Source: Theodoxus fluviatilis
Lineage: Eukaryota > Mollusca > Gastropoda > Cycloneritida > Neritidae
DNA: 64,000 nucleotides
NCBI GenBank assembly: GCA_034096865.1
Contig: JAWQFJ010017060.1
Coordinates: forward strand, 22,501 to 86,500
Direction: 5' to 3'
A program made the translations under genes and the position numbers. The notes beneath the pieces are model-generated. The model had not been told where the DNA came from, made no database searches, and saw only the letters and a program-made list of their open reading frames with translations. This document shows, piece by piece, positions 11,057 to 21,676 of this stretch (its first letter is position 1; every line of letters begins with the position of its first letter).

Positions 11057-11523
11057 GGGGATGATTTTGATAGTTCGAAATAATACTACACTCTACAGTA
11101 TGTGCAATGCTATGAAATGAAGCTGAGGCATCGTTCTGGCTGCCAATGACGGCAATCTCTTGCTTGGCTGATGAGAAAATCAACCCAGATTGTCAGTTAG
11201 TGTCAGTGGTAAATGTAGTGGCCTTCGTCTCATGCAGATACATTTCATAGATCACATTCCCTTGCAGTGTATCGGAGGTCCTATGGACAAACCCCCAGCA
11301 CAGCTTGCATGTGTACAAATTGATAACCGTCGCATCACACGTGGGGCGAAATTTGTCTGAATCATTATCACTGCAATGAAAATGCATCAAATCGCACTGG
11401 ATATACTGAATGGATACATTTCTGAAAAAAGTAAAACGATTGTCCACAATATCAGACTCGAAGGTAGGAAACAGGTGTAACTCGAAAGGAACCCCCCCGC
11501 TTACTTGAACGTGTGACTTCCAT
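517..11523 (-). CDS. PARN: PARN, poly(A)-specific ribonuclease, 5' ten exons (partial)
   Basis: PARN is a 3' exoribonuclease of the DEDD family that shortens mRNA poly(A) tails and trims small non-coding RNAs. Ten exons join in phase to 275 codons: 11505-11523, 10140-10217, 9303-9379, 8447-8514, 7486-7567, 5885-5945, 4040-4190, 2366-2470, 1298-1424 and 517-573, all on the minus strand with GT donors and AG acceptors. The protein starts MEVTRSNF. The first catalytic pair lies in VDGEF at residues 28 and 30, the same numbers I recall for the human enzyme. FLLVQFGLCAFKY, PFNFYVFPRP and GFDFNKLIHEG follow. The R3H domain begins near residue 178 and includes PPCSSFQRKLLYQ and DKKDRYLLVSKV. The remaining nuclease domain, RRM and tail lie beyond the left edge, where I see no further exon in bases 1-516. 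The introns hold large repeat arrays. Confidence 0.95.
1011..1172. repeat. Imperfect (CA)n/(GT)n block
   Basis: A (CA)n-rich stretch turns into (GT)n near 1075, so the two halves are inversely complementary and could fold back. It is intronic in PARN. Confidence 0.9.
1298..1424 (-). CDS. PARN: PARN exon 9 (R3H end)
   Basis: The 127-nt exon codes RYKNVFLETQTTEDKKDRY and LLVSKVTGDEEYRNRELKKL. This matches the ETLETEKKERYIVISKV region closing the R3H domain. The donor is GTGAGT in phase 0. Confidence 0.92.
1700..2028. repeat. Long (GAA)n tract
   Basis: More than 300 bases of GAA triplets are broken only by a few GGA and GCA units. The PARN transcript would carry it as (UUC)n in an intron. Confidence 0.97.
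2127..2270. repeat. (CT)n-(CCCT)n-(CT)n compound microsatellite
   Basis: A CT run is followed by about 15 CCCT units and a second CT run. It lies close to PARN exon 8. Confidence 0.96.
2366..2470 (-). CDS. PARN: PARN exon 8 (R3H start)
   Basis: The 105-nt exon codes GRIGDFLESAEKGPLQLPP and CSSFQRKLLYQAIPQ. The PPC-x-x-FQRKLxYQ block is characteristic of the PARN R3H domain, which contacts RNA and the cap. The donor is GTAGGT. Confidence 0.93.
2623..2675. repeat. (CA)n microsatellite
   Basis: About 26 CA units lie in the PARN intron between exons 7 and 8. Confidence 0.96.
2810..3403 (+). repeat. 54-bp minisatellite, 11 copies
   Basis: Eleven head-to-tail units of exactly 54 bases begin CTCTGAGCTTGAAAGACT. 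The units differ by only a few substitutions (CTG/CTA, CTC/GTC, CTC/CTT). One plus-strand frame is open through all copies, with an 18-residue Leu-rich period, but it follows a TAA at 2805-2807 and has no start codon within the array. It lies in the intron between PARN exons 7 and 8. Confidence 0.97.
4040..4190 (-). CDS. PARN: PARN exon 7
   Basis: The 151-nt exon codes GISYLTPAQEQTLRKA, a Pro/Ala/Asn-rich linker and VPIPPDQRDFVERM. This corresponds to the linker joining the first part of the nuclease domain to the inserted R3H domain. The donor is GTGAGT and the exit phase 2. Confidence 0.92.
5081..5928 (-). repeat. 44-bp satellite made of PARN exon-6 end plus splice donor, 19 copies
   Basis: The CTTCATGGATCAG core recurs every 44 bases from 5093 to 5885, giving 19 copies. 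On the PARN strand each unit reads GGGTTTGACTTCAATAAACT, then GATCCATGAAG and the donor GTGAGT. The unit is therefore coding sequence for GFDFNKLIHE plus a complete 5' splice site. Copies are almost identical; one has G to A near 5480. The copy at 5885 is the real exon 6. Confidence 0.97.
5885..5945 (-). CDS. PARN: PARN exon 6, overlapping the 44-bp array
   Basis: The 61-nt exon codes SSSLTFLASKGFDFNKLIHE plus one base of Gly129. Its acceptor is ttttttccag at 5946-5955 and its donor GTGAGT at 5879-5884. The last 31 bases of the exon and the donor form the first unit of a 19-copy 44-bp tandem array running downstream in the intron (5081-5928). Only this first donor keeps the reading frame: reading into the second copy meets TGA within it. 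Confidence 0.92.
6210..7371. mobile_element. TGACCTTGA-rich non-autonomous element
   Basis: The block is bounded by the 12-bp inverted repeat TGACTCACATGC at 6210-6221 and 7360-7371. It contains at least nine TGACCTTGA or TCAAGGTCA motifs. It is internally duplicated: 6540-6640 resembles 6882-6980, and 6660-6872 resembles 7160-7332. Each long module ends in GGACGCCC repeats and GGACGGACGACAC. There is no coding potential. It lies in the PARN intron between exons 5 and 6. I recognise the style as a common mollusc repeat but cannot name the family, and no clear target duplication was found. Confidence 0.7.
7486..7567 (-). CDS. PARN: PARN exon 5
   Basis: The 82-nt exon codes YEAKPFNFYVFPRPYMNQ and then APDRRFLCQ, matching the NFYVFPKPF segment of known PARN proteins. 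It starts by completing Arg81 and ends in phase 0 at a GTAAAT donor. Confidence 0.93.
7787..8412. repeat. (CA)n block with interspersed CTGTTA units
   Basis: Over 600 bases of CA repeats are punctuated by a recurrent ACACTGTTACACAC unit at about 7915-8130, then purer (CA)n. It borders PARN exon 4. Confidence 0.95.
8447..8514 (-). CDS. PARN: PARN exon 4
   Basis: The 68-nt exon codes NASNFLLVQFGLCAFKYVEQTK plus two bases of Arg81. It is the second beta-strand region of the nuclease fold. The acceptor is tttttccag and the donor GTTAGT. It lies directly beside the long (CA)n block at 7787-8412. Confidence 0.93.
9303..9379 (-). CDS. PARN: PARN exon 3
   Basis: The 77-nt exon completes Gly33 and codes GLNDSDPVGNPSP through LPEERYSKLRK. 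It matches the loop and PEERYQKLKK region of vertebrate PARN. The donor is GTAAAC and the exon ends in phase 0. Confidence 0.92.
9418..9480. repeat. (CAT)n microsatellite
   Basis: About 20 CAT triplets lie immediately upstream (in gene direction) of PARN exon 3, within 40 bases of its acceptor. Confidence 0.96.
10140..10217 (-). CDS. PARN: PARN exon 2 (catalytic DxE)
   Basis: The 78-nt exon has a pyrimidine-rich acceptor (ctttcag) and a GTAAAA donor. It codes residues 7-32, ending in FLSVDGEFT. Asp28 and Glu30 are the first two acidic metal ligands of the DEDD active site. Entry is in phase 1 and exit in phase 1. Confidence 0.93.
10448..10690. repeat. CCAACCC-type C-rich block
   Basis: About 240 bases are built of imperfect CCCAACCCCATCC units and contain almost no G on the plus strand. 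The minus strand is correspondingly G-rich. It is in PARN intron 1. Confidence 0.85.
10967..11053. repeat. (GA)n microsatellite
   Basis: About 40 GA units lie in PARN intron 1. Confidence 0.97.
11505..11523 (-). CDS. PARN: PARN exon 1, coding part
   Basis: Only six codons (MEVTRS) and the first base of Asn7 are coded here, followed by a GTAAGC donor. The next exon supplies the other two bases and Phe8, giving RSNF as in vertebrate PARN. A longer open frame overlapping this exon on the same strand (11193-11555) is in another frame and looks like chance. The 5' UTR must lie between here and the BFAR promoter. Confidence 0.88.
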
Positions 11524-12591
11524 GATTGTTGTTTTCCGATTTTTATCGTAGACAATCAAAAATAATGCAGAATATTTGCATTGATTTACTCATTTAACTT
11601 TTAAATTAACATTATTCAGCTGAAACAATACCCATGAATTTTGTTGGGTTGATGTTTGAAATAAAACAAGTGACAGATTAATTTATGTATGTTTTAAGGG
11701 GCCAACTATGAGTGTTGTCAACTGGGAACTCGCTCGTCACGATTTCTTCTGTGAATGGCTTGATAAGTAGGTATACTCGTGGCACTGACTGCGGACGCTG
11801 TCTATCTGTTGACATTGAGCGATCTAGAGTGGTGCTTTTTATGAGTCAATATGTTGGCTAGTCCTCTGGTCTCTCAGCGGCTGTATAATCGTGTGACTGT
11901 GAACACAGGAAGGAACACTGCCACCCGACATCCGAGAAGTATCTCCTCTAAATCTAACTTCTAAGGTAGACGTGGTGGTGAAAACAGTCCAGTGTCTGTA
12001 AACGTGTCCTGAACTACTTACATATGGTGTTTACTTAGATATTATAAGTCTGAAATCAAATCGTATGGTTTGGAGATGTCTGGAGAAAAGTTAACGCAAG
12101 CTCAACTGTAGATCCTTCTTTCGGTATGGTCGGGCAAGGAACATGTGGAAAGTAAAAGTAAAAGAATCTTTAGAAGTGTCTCGCCTAAACCCCCTGGCAC
12201 GTTTTACCAATGTAATGAGATCTGTGGAAATGCTGGAGTATTCGATTCATATCCTGTTATAAAAGTTGTGCATTTTATGGGTTCCCCAACATGTGAGTAT
12301 GTGACTTTCATTCCACTTTTGTCCGCCCTCCAGTAAGTTTTAATTGTGCGCCTGATGAAGGCTTTTTAGCCGAAAATTTGCGCTGTTTTACCTTCCAATG
12401 TTTTGTATTTGCTTTGTATTATACGCGGCCATCAAAACCTCACCGTGTTTTAGACTTTTACTTTAGTGCCGTGGCAGTCCCTTGTTTTTGACATGTATGT
12501 GAGTTAAAATATTAACCCCTAAGGGAGCTAATGGTTGATAAAAGAATTTCTATGTTTTCCACCACATCATCCTTGCAGCTAGAAGACAGCA
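11524..12591. promoter_or_regulatory. Divergent PARN/BFAR intergenic promoter region
   Basis: The two start codons face away from each other across 1068 bases. The part from about 11700 to 11990 is richer in CpG than its surroundings, as expected of a shared initiation region. A plausible BFAR 5' UTR exon ends near 11963 at a GTAGAC donor, and coding exon 1 has its own acceptor (cttgcag) at 12572-12578, so BFAR probably has an untranslated first exon. A repeat-like segment with weak terminal inverted repeats (AAAGTAAAAGT) occupies about 12150-12465. No TATA box is clear. Start sites are not determined. Confidence 0.55.
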
Positions 12592-12869
12592 ATGGAGGGT
12601 GCAGAAAATGATTGGGACGTTGGAGAGGGGGAGGAATGGCCACCTGCTAATGACGACAAACAAGTGCCAACATTGATGAGATCAGACTCAGATTCTGAGA
12701 TGATGTGCAGCTGCTGCATGCTCCCAATGATTCGTCCCACTACTCTGACCTGTGGCCACAACATCTGCCGTCTGTGTCTGGCCCGGTGGTACAAATCTTC
12801 CGGCCAAATGACGTGCCCTACCTGCCGCCAGCTGTGGGTGGGATACCCCAAGGTCAACACTGCTCTCAG
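12592..12869 (+). CDS. BFAR: BFAR exon 1 (RING)
   Basis: The exon codes residues 1-92 plus two bases of Arg93: an acidic N terminus and a complete RING finger ([32 protein letters not shown]). The donor is GTAATG. The transcribed exon probably begins at 12579. Confidence 0.94.
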
Positions 12870-13105
12870 GTAATGAGGCACTGCTAATTGTCTTGTTAAT
12901 TACTGCTTGTCACTTTAGAATATGATTTTAAGTTACTCATCTGTTCATCATTTGCTGAAGTTGTATGTATGGCTGATCAGTTCTGTACAGAATATTTTGC
13001 CCGCAGGCAACACACACACACACAAGCACATGCACACACACATGCACACAAAGATGCACACACACACATTCACGAATGCATGCATGTACACATGCACACA
13101 CACAT

Positions 13106-13151
<46 letters not shown>

Positions 13152-14313
13152 ACACATATACACACACATACACACAAATTAAACATTGTGTGCTCCTGTG
13201 TCTTGTCCATAGTCAAGTTTGCTACTGAATGCATTTGTCTTCCTCTCTTTTCCTGACTGTTTTTACATGTATGGCTTTTCCTGTTTGTGTATTTTGGAGT
13301 AGCGTGAATCAAGAGACAAGAGAGTTCTACTGTTGTAACTGTAATAGGCATATAGTATTTTGACTTGGATTTTTATGTTGATTTTTTAGCTTGCTCAAAT
13401 CACAGAATGGTAGAAGTGATGTTACAAAGAATTAGAAAGATGAAAGCAAGGGGTATGAGAGAGTGATCAGTGAGACAAATGAGTGGTAGTTTTCCCATAA
13501 GATATTAATGCTAAAAGTAAAAGCAACTTATACTAATATATATATGTGACCCCAGAAGTGTTGAACTTTACAGGGCTGTCATTTTGGTAGGATTCCCCGG
13601 CCCCCCCAGATGCTCTGTCTGTACTGTTGTGGACAGTTCTTGTTGTGAACTGTTAAAGTTTCCAGCTGCGGTGGTGCTTTATGGAATGACGGTGTAGTTT
13701 TAGGGTCAGAGCAACTGCTCCATGGAAAATTCTACTGAGCTTTTAGGCCCTTAAACACCTGAAAGGGTACTGTCAGTGATATAACATACCATGTTCAACA
13801 TGTGAAGCAACCTCATGCATTTCTTTTCAATTGGACAGGCTCCTACTGCTGTACTGGTGTTAGAGAGAGACGTCACGTGGGCTTTGTAAAATGAAACTTG
13901 ACTGTACTGTGATCATTTGCTCATATCTTACATCCTCTCTTGTTTATTCATTCCAGAAACATGATTCTGAAACTGCATCCTTCTGTAGAGGAGAAAGAGA
14001 AAGAGTTGGAGGAAGATGAGGATGCCAAGAAAACACTGACCAACTTTGAGAGGCAGATGAAGGAAATTAGCAATGGCGCCCCACCTGCCAGAAACCCCAG
14101 GGCCTTCCTGGGGGGTGTGATGTGGACCCTTGGCATAGTCTTGGTAACTGCCACCCCTCCCCTCCCCTCTTTTCCCTTTACATCCCCGCACTTACTCTTA
14201 CACAAGCAACCCATGCTCATGCTCACATGTATTCACACTTATCCATACTCACAGCTGCTTGTGGGACCAACTACCCGCGCATGCGCGCGCACACACAGAC
14301 ACACACACACACA

Positions 14314-14377
<64 letters not shown>

Positions 14378-17300
14378 TTCCTGTACACACAACCATACAC
14401 AACCACACACATACATTCACACACAGATACACACACACACACATACACATGTATACACACACGCATACACATACACACACACATACTCACACACACCTAT
14501 ACTCGCATAAAGAATGGGGTGCCGGGGTCAGTTGAAATATTAACTGAAAAGATAAAGGTGTGAACAGTAACCGACAATATATTCTTTCTTGAGCCAAGGT
14601 GGCCCCTAAAAAGGGCCATTTAAGCCTTTCCCTCCCAAAAGCAGATCTATCCGCAGTCCAGGGATCAGCCTCTTTCAAGCTAGTTTTTAAATATCCCTTC
14701 CAGCGGGAATCACATGACTTGAGGTCACGTGACCCAGACCGCATGTCTGCAATTGTGTACGTTTTTTGCTTCGTACTTGGCCGATTTTGATCGTTTTATT
14801 TTTTGCAATATGTTGATCGTGAACTGGTGCAGTTTGGCAAAATGGCTTCCCAACGCTCTACCAGACCTGCCTATTCTCTCGAAAAATTCGGGAGACTCCC
14901 GATTTAGGCCTGTTTCTTCCCATCAGGGCGATTTCCCCTGGACCCCACCGGGGCCTTGGTGGCCCCTGGAGCCCGGCCTGTTTTTCAAAATCTTCCTAAT
15001 TGGCCTTTGGGGGAGTAGGCAGGTGTGCTCTACCATGGACGAAGAAGGTATATTTTGGATAGATTTACCGCTAAACTGCAACCGGGAATCACATGACTCG
15101 AGGTGTCGTGATCCAGACCACATGTCTGCAAATGTTTATGTTTTGTGCTTCGTACTTGGCCGATTTTGATCGGGTTTTTTGCAATATGTTGATCGTGAAC
15201 TGGTACAGTTTGGCAAAATGGCTTCCCAACGCTCTACCACGGACAAAGAAGGTATATTTTTGATAGATTTACCGCTAAACTGCGTCATTAGCGACGATGA
15301 AACTGAAGTCGAAGACGCATCCGAAGGCGACATCATTTCGGATACTGCGGTTGAGAGCAGCTCAGACAGTGAGGAGGAAGAAGATGTCACAGATCTACCG
15401 AGCACATCAACAGGAAGAGGGCGTGGTCGTGCCACTTTGCGAAGGAGAGGTGCTGGATTTCGATCAAGAGGTAAGCAGTGATCAACACCACAACGCGTTG
15501 CTGAGACGGGGGTCCGTACTTTCGACACGGCCATTCCAAAGGACTATCCTCCATTCCATGGACAACATGGACCGAAGCAGACACTGCCCCCTGATGCAGA
15601 CATTGTTGACTTTTTCAACTTGTTGTTCCCTCAAGATGCCATTGACTTGATCGTGCAACAAACAATTATGTATGCACATCAGCACACTGACAGTGTGGAA
15701 ATCCGAGCATTCATCGGAATGTTGTTCTTTTTTGGGATCCACAGGCTGCACATATAAAGTTCATACTTGTATAGGCATCATATGATTTTTTTGTAATTTA
15801 TAGTTGGAGAGGTCTGTTTTGAATGAGAAACAGCAAAATAGACCACTTGTTTTTGGAAAATTGCATTTGTCATTTTGGATGCATGTTGTCACAATGAACC
15901 TATTGAGAGTGTGTAATATATGTTCAGATATGTTCCTGCAACATTTTGGTCCACTTTGAGTAATGCTGTAAATTATGATACACTTTTTTGTTCTCTTTTG
16001 GTTTAAAAAAAAATTGTCAAAGAGAGAGTTATTCCCCCTGAATAAATAGTTATCTGCCCTTGTTGACCTTGACATTGTCCTAGTTTGATTCTGTAATCAT
16101 TTTCCTTTAAGAATATATAATACTTTTGAACATCTATACGCTTTTGTTTTTCTCATATTTTTATTTTCCTGGACACACTTAATTTTTTTTAATGGCTCAA
16201 AATATTCTGGGAGTGAAAGGCTTATAGGCAAGCGTATAACAATGGGGGTAGAGCCTCCTGCCCCGGGATGAAGAGCGAAGCGTCACAAGACGTGGCAGCT
16301 CTGTCTCTGTAGCAAGGTTCCGTCCCAGCTGGCAAGTGTACGCAATGGTGTCTTTTCTTGGCATTGTGGCGAGCCACCTTGGCTCAAGAAAGAATACAAT
16401 GTCGGTTACTGTTCACACCTTTTTCTTTTCAACCTATACTCACAGCCACTGGTATGATCACCAACCTGTGCTCACACCCACCCACATTCACACCCACCCA
16501 CATTCACACCCACCCACATTCACACCCACCTGTACTCACAACCATCTGTACTTGCACCCATCCATAATTACTAACACCCACTCATGCTCACACCCACTAA
16601 CACTTGCATCCACCCTTACTCACACACACTCACACTTACATCCACCCTTACTCACACACACCCATACTTACATCCACCCTTACTCTCACACACACACACT
16701 TACATCCACCCTTACTCACACACACCCATACTTGAACTGGCAAAAAACTAGGGAAAGCAAGACTTGACTTGCACTCACTGTAACTAAAGCAGCTATAGGG
16801 ATTTTCATGGTCAGTGGCCTTACATAGCCTACAAAAGCTGATTGTATAACTTCATTCATTCATTCATTCATTCATTCATTCATGTAGAGCCACCCCTACA
16901 GATCCCAGTGACATCCTGGTCCTCTTTTCTCACAAAGGACAGAGAACAACACTGGCAATTGCTGGATGAAACAACAAAGTGGTAAAGGAAGTCACTTTGA
17001 TTGCTGGATGAAACAGCTTGCAAATTCATGTAAAAAACTTCTTCATGCATGGAGCAAGAGCAGGAATGAACATTGGAATTACTGGATGGCCTTCACACTG
17101 ACAATTTGAAAAAGAACAATGACAATGTGAACAACAATAACACTGTGAATATTAACAACATCTTAGCAGCAAAAGCAACAAACTCTCTCTAAAGGCAGGC
17201 TGTTGATCATGTCATATTGCTTGATCTTTACATTGAGGAATAGGTCGTGTAGTGTAAGGCACAGATTATTCTGAGTACTGTTATTTCTTCTAGAGAGAAA

Positions 17301-17701
17301 ACCTTGGTGGAAATGATAGATTTTCCAAGAAAATATCTCACCTGCAGGTGGCTTTCTGGCTGTCACAACTTTTCGTTGAGGAATATGCCCTATAGTGTTA
17401 CACAAAGATTCCCCTTAGAAGCACTGTGGTTTCTATGACAGAAAGACTTGGTGGAAAGAGTCAGATTTGCAAAACAGCATCTTATCTGCAGGTGGCGTAC
17501 TGGGTGTGGGACTGGCGGCATGCAGACGATGGTCTGCTGATCTACAAACCCGTGGTGCGGTGGAGGGTGACAGACGTGTATCGCTGGCTGATGGAACTGG
17601 AGTGGGGAAACCAGTATGCTGATAAAGCCCTGGAGAAACACATTGGTAGGTCTGAAACTTGGTAGCAGTATATGCTCATATTGTGAATCATCAGTGGATG
17701 T

Positions 17702-17750
<49 letters not shown>

Positions 17751-17779
17751 GTCTCTCTCTCTCTCTGTCTCTCTCTCTC

Positions 17780-17846
<67 letters not shown>

Positions 17847-18346
17847 GCGAAAGGAGACAAAGAGAATGAGTAAACCTCAAGTTCTTATTGACCTCCTCAC
17901 TGCCTTGGGATAAAACCAGCTTGTCCTTTTGACATTTTTGAAGTACAGCACATGGTGAACATCATAAGGATGAGATTGCGTCCCAAGGCACACATCATGA
18001 TATTATGAGGGACAAGCTGGCCTTGTCCCATGGAAATTAAGGGATTCAGGCAGATGACTTTACCAGACGCAGATTTGGTAACTGGTGCTGTAATTCAGGC
18101 TGAATTATTTAATCGTAACACTTGCTCTTTCCCAGATGGCACCATGCTGCTTGCAATGGACGAGAACAGCATCAAGGAAGTCTTTGAGCCTTACAACAGT
18201 CTTCATGAAAGAGCTTTCGTGATTGCACTGAAGGACTTGAGAGTGAGGGGAGTGAAGATGCCCTCCACGCTGTGGGAGTTCAAGGTAAAATGGACTGAAA
18301 GGTGTAACATGAATGGATTGTGAGTCTTTGTTGTAGTGGGAGGGAG

Positions 18347-18435
<89 letters not shown>

Positions 18436-18635
18436 TGGAGACAGACAGAGACAGAGAGAGAGAAGAGGGCAGGGCAGACAGACAGATGGACAGATAGGTT
18501 GACTGACAGGCAGATGGATGAACGTTCACATGCATGCACACATATGGTCCCCCCCCTCCCCCCTCCTTCCCCCATCCTACACACACATACACACTCATAT
18601 ATGAACACATACACACACTAATGTGCACGTGCATG

Positions 18636-18666
<31 letters not shown>

Positions 18667-21456
18667 ACACTCTGTTCTTATTGTCCACGGCTGTCCCTGC
18701 AAAGGATTTTCTGTAACGTGTAAGGTTACACAGTAAAATCAGATTTATCATTTATTTCTCAATTGCGATTAGGTAACGGATACATCACAGATGTTCCTTA
18801 CCTTGTGGAGAAAGTCGTGTGTATCATGTAAACTGAATGCTGTGTTTCAGGCCCTATGGCCAGGTATGACGCTGGTGTTGATCACTGGCATGAGGTACAT
18901 GCCCCGCGCTCTCACGCTGTACATGTACTATGCCTACTTTGATGACATCTTTGTCCCCTTCGTCCATTTCTCCACCCCACCTGCAGGTGGACCAAACATC
19001 ACCTTTTCCTGGTCTGAGGTAAGTCCTCTTCAATGGCTTTTTGGGTCTGTTGGATATTTGCATGTTTGAAATTAAAAAACCCTAAAACCCTAAACTATTG
19101 TCGTTTGAACCTCATTCTTCTGCCAGGCATGTTGATGCTTGATATTCTTGCTGATTTTGCAACATTTTTCTTTGAAAGAAGTTCTCCAAACATTTTACAT
19201 GTCATTTCCTTTGGGTTGATGGCATAGATCTCAAGAACATGTAGTGAGTTTCTTGACAAATGATGGACATAATTCACTGATGTAATTTTTGAAAAGAAAG
19301 ACATGTGACCATTTTTACTTATTGAGTCTTTTCTGCATTCAGATGACATTGAGCTATGACCCAAAATAACTGAGGGTTTTTTAGATTCCTATTGCTGAGG
19401 AATATCACTCCAGCAGTCTCACAAATCATCAATTTTTCATTGTAGCACAAGCTTAACAGTGCTTTGAATGAAAAAATAATAGTTTTTTTTCAGAAGCAAA
19501 ATGACAATGAAAATAAATTCAGACTGCACATCTTGTTTGAAATCCTTAATTTCCTTTATTTTTATCATAGTGAAACTTAATGTTTGAAGCAGATTTATGA
19601 GCTTGACTTTAGCACTGAACAAGATAGGGTCTTGTGGATTATGTGACACGATATGTTACCAGTGTGACATAGTGTGTTCAGAGTGGGATGTAGTGTGCTC
19701 AAAGTGGGTTTTAACATGCAAGCATCTTGGTGTCAGTTGATCAGAACAAATTTAATATACCACTCATTTTGCCATAGTGGGTATTTTTCAAGTTTACTGT
19801 TTTGTTCATGAAAATATCCTCAAATATTGTATCAGAAAATGTCAACCTTGTCCAGCATTGAATGAGAAAAGCCCAAAATACTGTAATGTGTTTTCAATAA
19901 TGCTTTTCTCCCTCGCCAACTAAATAGAAGCTTCCATTTTTGCATACTGCGAGAGCCTGTCTTCTCACCAACAAGAATATTTGCATTGGCTAGACCAAAA
20001 TAGACACCCAACAAGTGGCTAGATTTCATTTGACTGATTTTTAATTCATATGGAGAGCTTTCGAAACATTCTAATGTCCTGTTCTGTAAATGTCAATTCT
20101 GCATGTAGTCTTCAACAGTCTATCTATGACTTGCTAACTGCATATGTGAGTTTTAAAATGATTTCAGTCATTGGAAAGACCATTCAAAGCATGTTCAGAA
20201 TCACTCACTCAAAACCAACAAAAGTGGAGATAAGACTAAGTTGGGGTGATTGTGCTTTTGTAGCGAATGTTTGTTTTCTTCATAACTATGGGTTAAAATC
20301 AGTGCATTCTAAAAAGTTGCTATTCACAACTTCCTTCTGTGCCTTATAAGAAATGCCCCATCGCAATGTGCATTGTTCAAGAAAGAAAGAGAAAAAAATC
20401 TCAAAATTGGTAGTGTGAGTATGCTGGTCTTGGGGGCACATATTTTCATCAACAGGGATCCCATGTTGTTGAAAATAACTTTTTCAGAAAACCCAATAAG
20501 GGGTTCATTTCATACTCACCACATACTCATAATGACTGCTTTGTTGTGCAGATTTGCATTGCCTCTACCCATGTTGTTAAGCACTAGTATCTCAGAAAGT
20601 CCAAAGCTGGCTTTGCATCAGGCTGGTTTGTTGTACAGATTCCCACACCGTCCACCTACCAGTACATCACCTTTGTTACCAACATGGTGCTGGTCCCCTA
20701 CTGGACTATCGCCTGTTTTGCCTGGACCTTCCTGGGTGTCCACTACTGGACGTCCATCTTCGTCATAGCCACCTGTCTCTTCTTGACCCTCATGGAGGCT
20801 CTCTCCCTCAAGACCCTCTACAATGATGGCCCAAAAATGTGAGTCACCAAGGAAGGCTTCTTGTTCTGGATGATGATATAGTTCTTGCATTTCTTGTACG
20901 TGCTCAATTTGTTCTTGTCCTCCTCCTCCTCCTCCTCCTCCTCCTCCTCCTCCTCCTCCTCCTCCTCCTCCTCCTCCTCCTCCTCCTCCTCCTCCTCCTC
21001 CTCCTCCTCCTCCTCCTCCTTCCTCCTCCTCCTCCTCCTCCTCCTTCCTCCTCCTCCTCCTCCTCCTCCTTCCTCCCTCCTCCCTCCTCCTCCTGCTCCT
21101 CCTCCTCCCCCCCCCCCCCTCCTCCTCCCCCCCCCCCCCCCCCCCCCGCCCCCTCCTCCTCCTTCCTCCTCCTCCTCCTCCTCCTAAAATCTGAAAATGA
21201 AAAATTTTAACCAGCATCTGTTAATATGTCAGACTGTTGTTGGTTTATGTGTCTGCTTCTGTGTGTATGTGTCATTCTTTGTGTGTGTGTGTGTGTGGTT
21301 GTGTGTGTGTGTGGTTGTGTGTGTGTGTGGTTGTGTGTGTGTGTGTGTGTGTGTGTGGTTGTTGGTTTATGTGTCTGCTTCTGTGTGTGTGTGTCATTCT
21401 TTGTGTGTGTGTGTGTGTGTGTGGTTGTGTGTGTGTGTGGTTGTGTGTGTGTGTGG

Positions 21457-21488
<32 letters not shown>

Positions 21489-21495
21489 TTGTGTT

Positions 21496-21560
<65 letters not shown>

Positions 21561-21631
21561 GTGTCGACACACACAGACACACACACACAGACACACACAC
21601 ACAGACACACACACATACACACACAGACACA

Positions 21632-21676
<45 letters not shown>

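Larger units (their letters stand above)
14554..16425. mobile_element. Hairpin-forming element interrupted by a piggyBac copy
   Basis: A roughly 55-base arm (GGTGTGAACAGTAACCGACA...CAAGGTGGC) at 14554-14607 recurs inverted at 16364-16425. Between the arms sit the piggyBac-type element (14624-16221) and about 140 bases of other sequence. Both arms carry CAAGAAAGAATA just outside a GCCACC. On the left arm, minus strand, this follows a GGCCCT-UUUUA-GGGGCC hairpin. The layout recalls a histone mRNA 3' end (stem-loop, ACC, CAAGAAAGA), but no histone coding sequence is present and the right arm lacks the loop. Confidence 0.5.

Noticed and set aside
11193..11555. 120-codon minus-strand frame around PARN exon 1
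   Set aside because: It is in a different frame from the six PARN codons, shows no family features and has no splice logic.
12339..12395. Functional hammerhead ribozyme
   Set aside because: CTGATGA, a GGCT/AGCC stem and GAAA are present, but the stem is offset from the core by one unpaired base and only four bases separate GAAA from the pairing partner of the upstream GCGC, so helix III cannot form.
19072..19097. Interstitial CCCTAAA telomere-like repeat
   Set aside because: Only two imperfect units; too short to mean anything.
20618..21217. 199-codon Gly/Arg/Glu frame opposite BFAR exon 6
   Set aside because: It is antisense to a confirmed exon and then (CTC)n; composition is repeat-driven.
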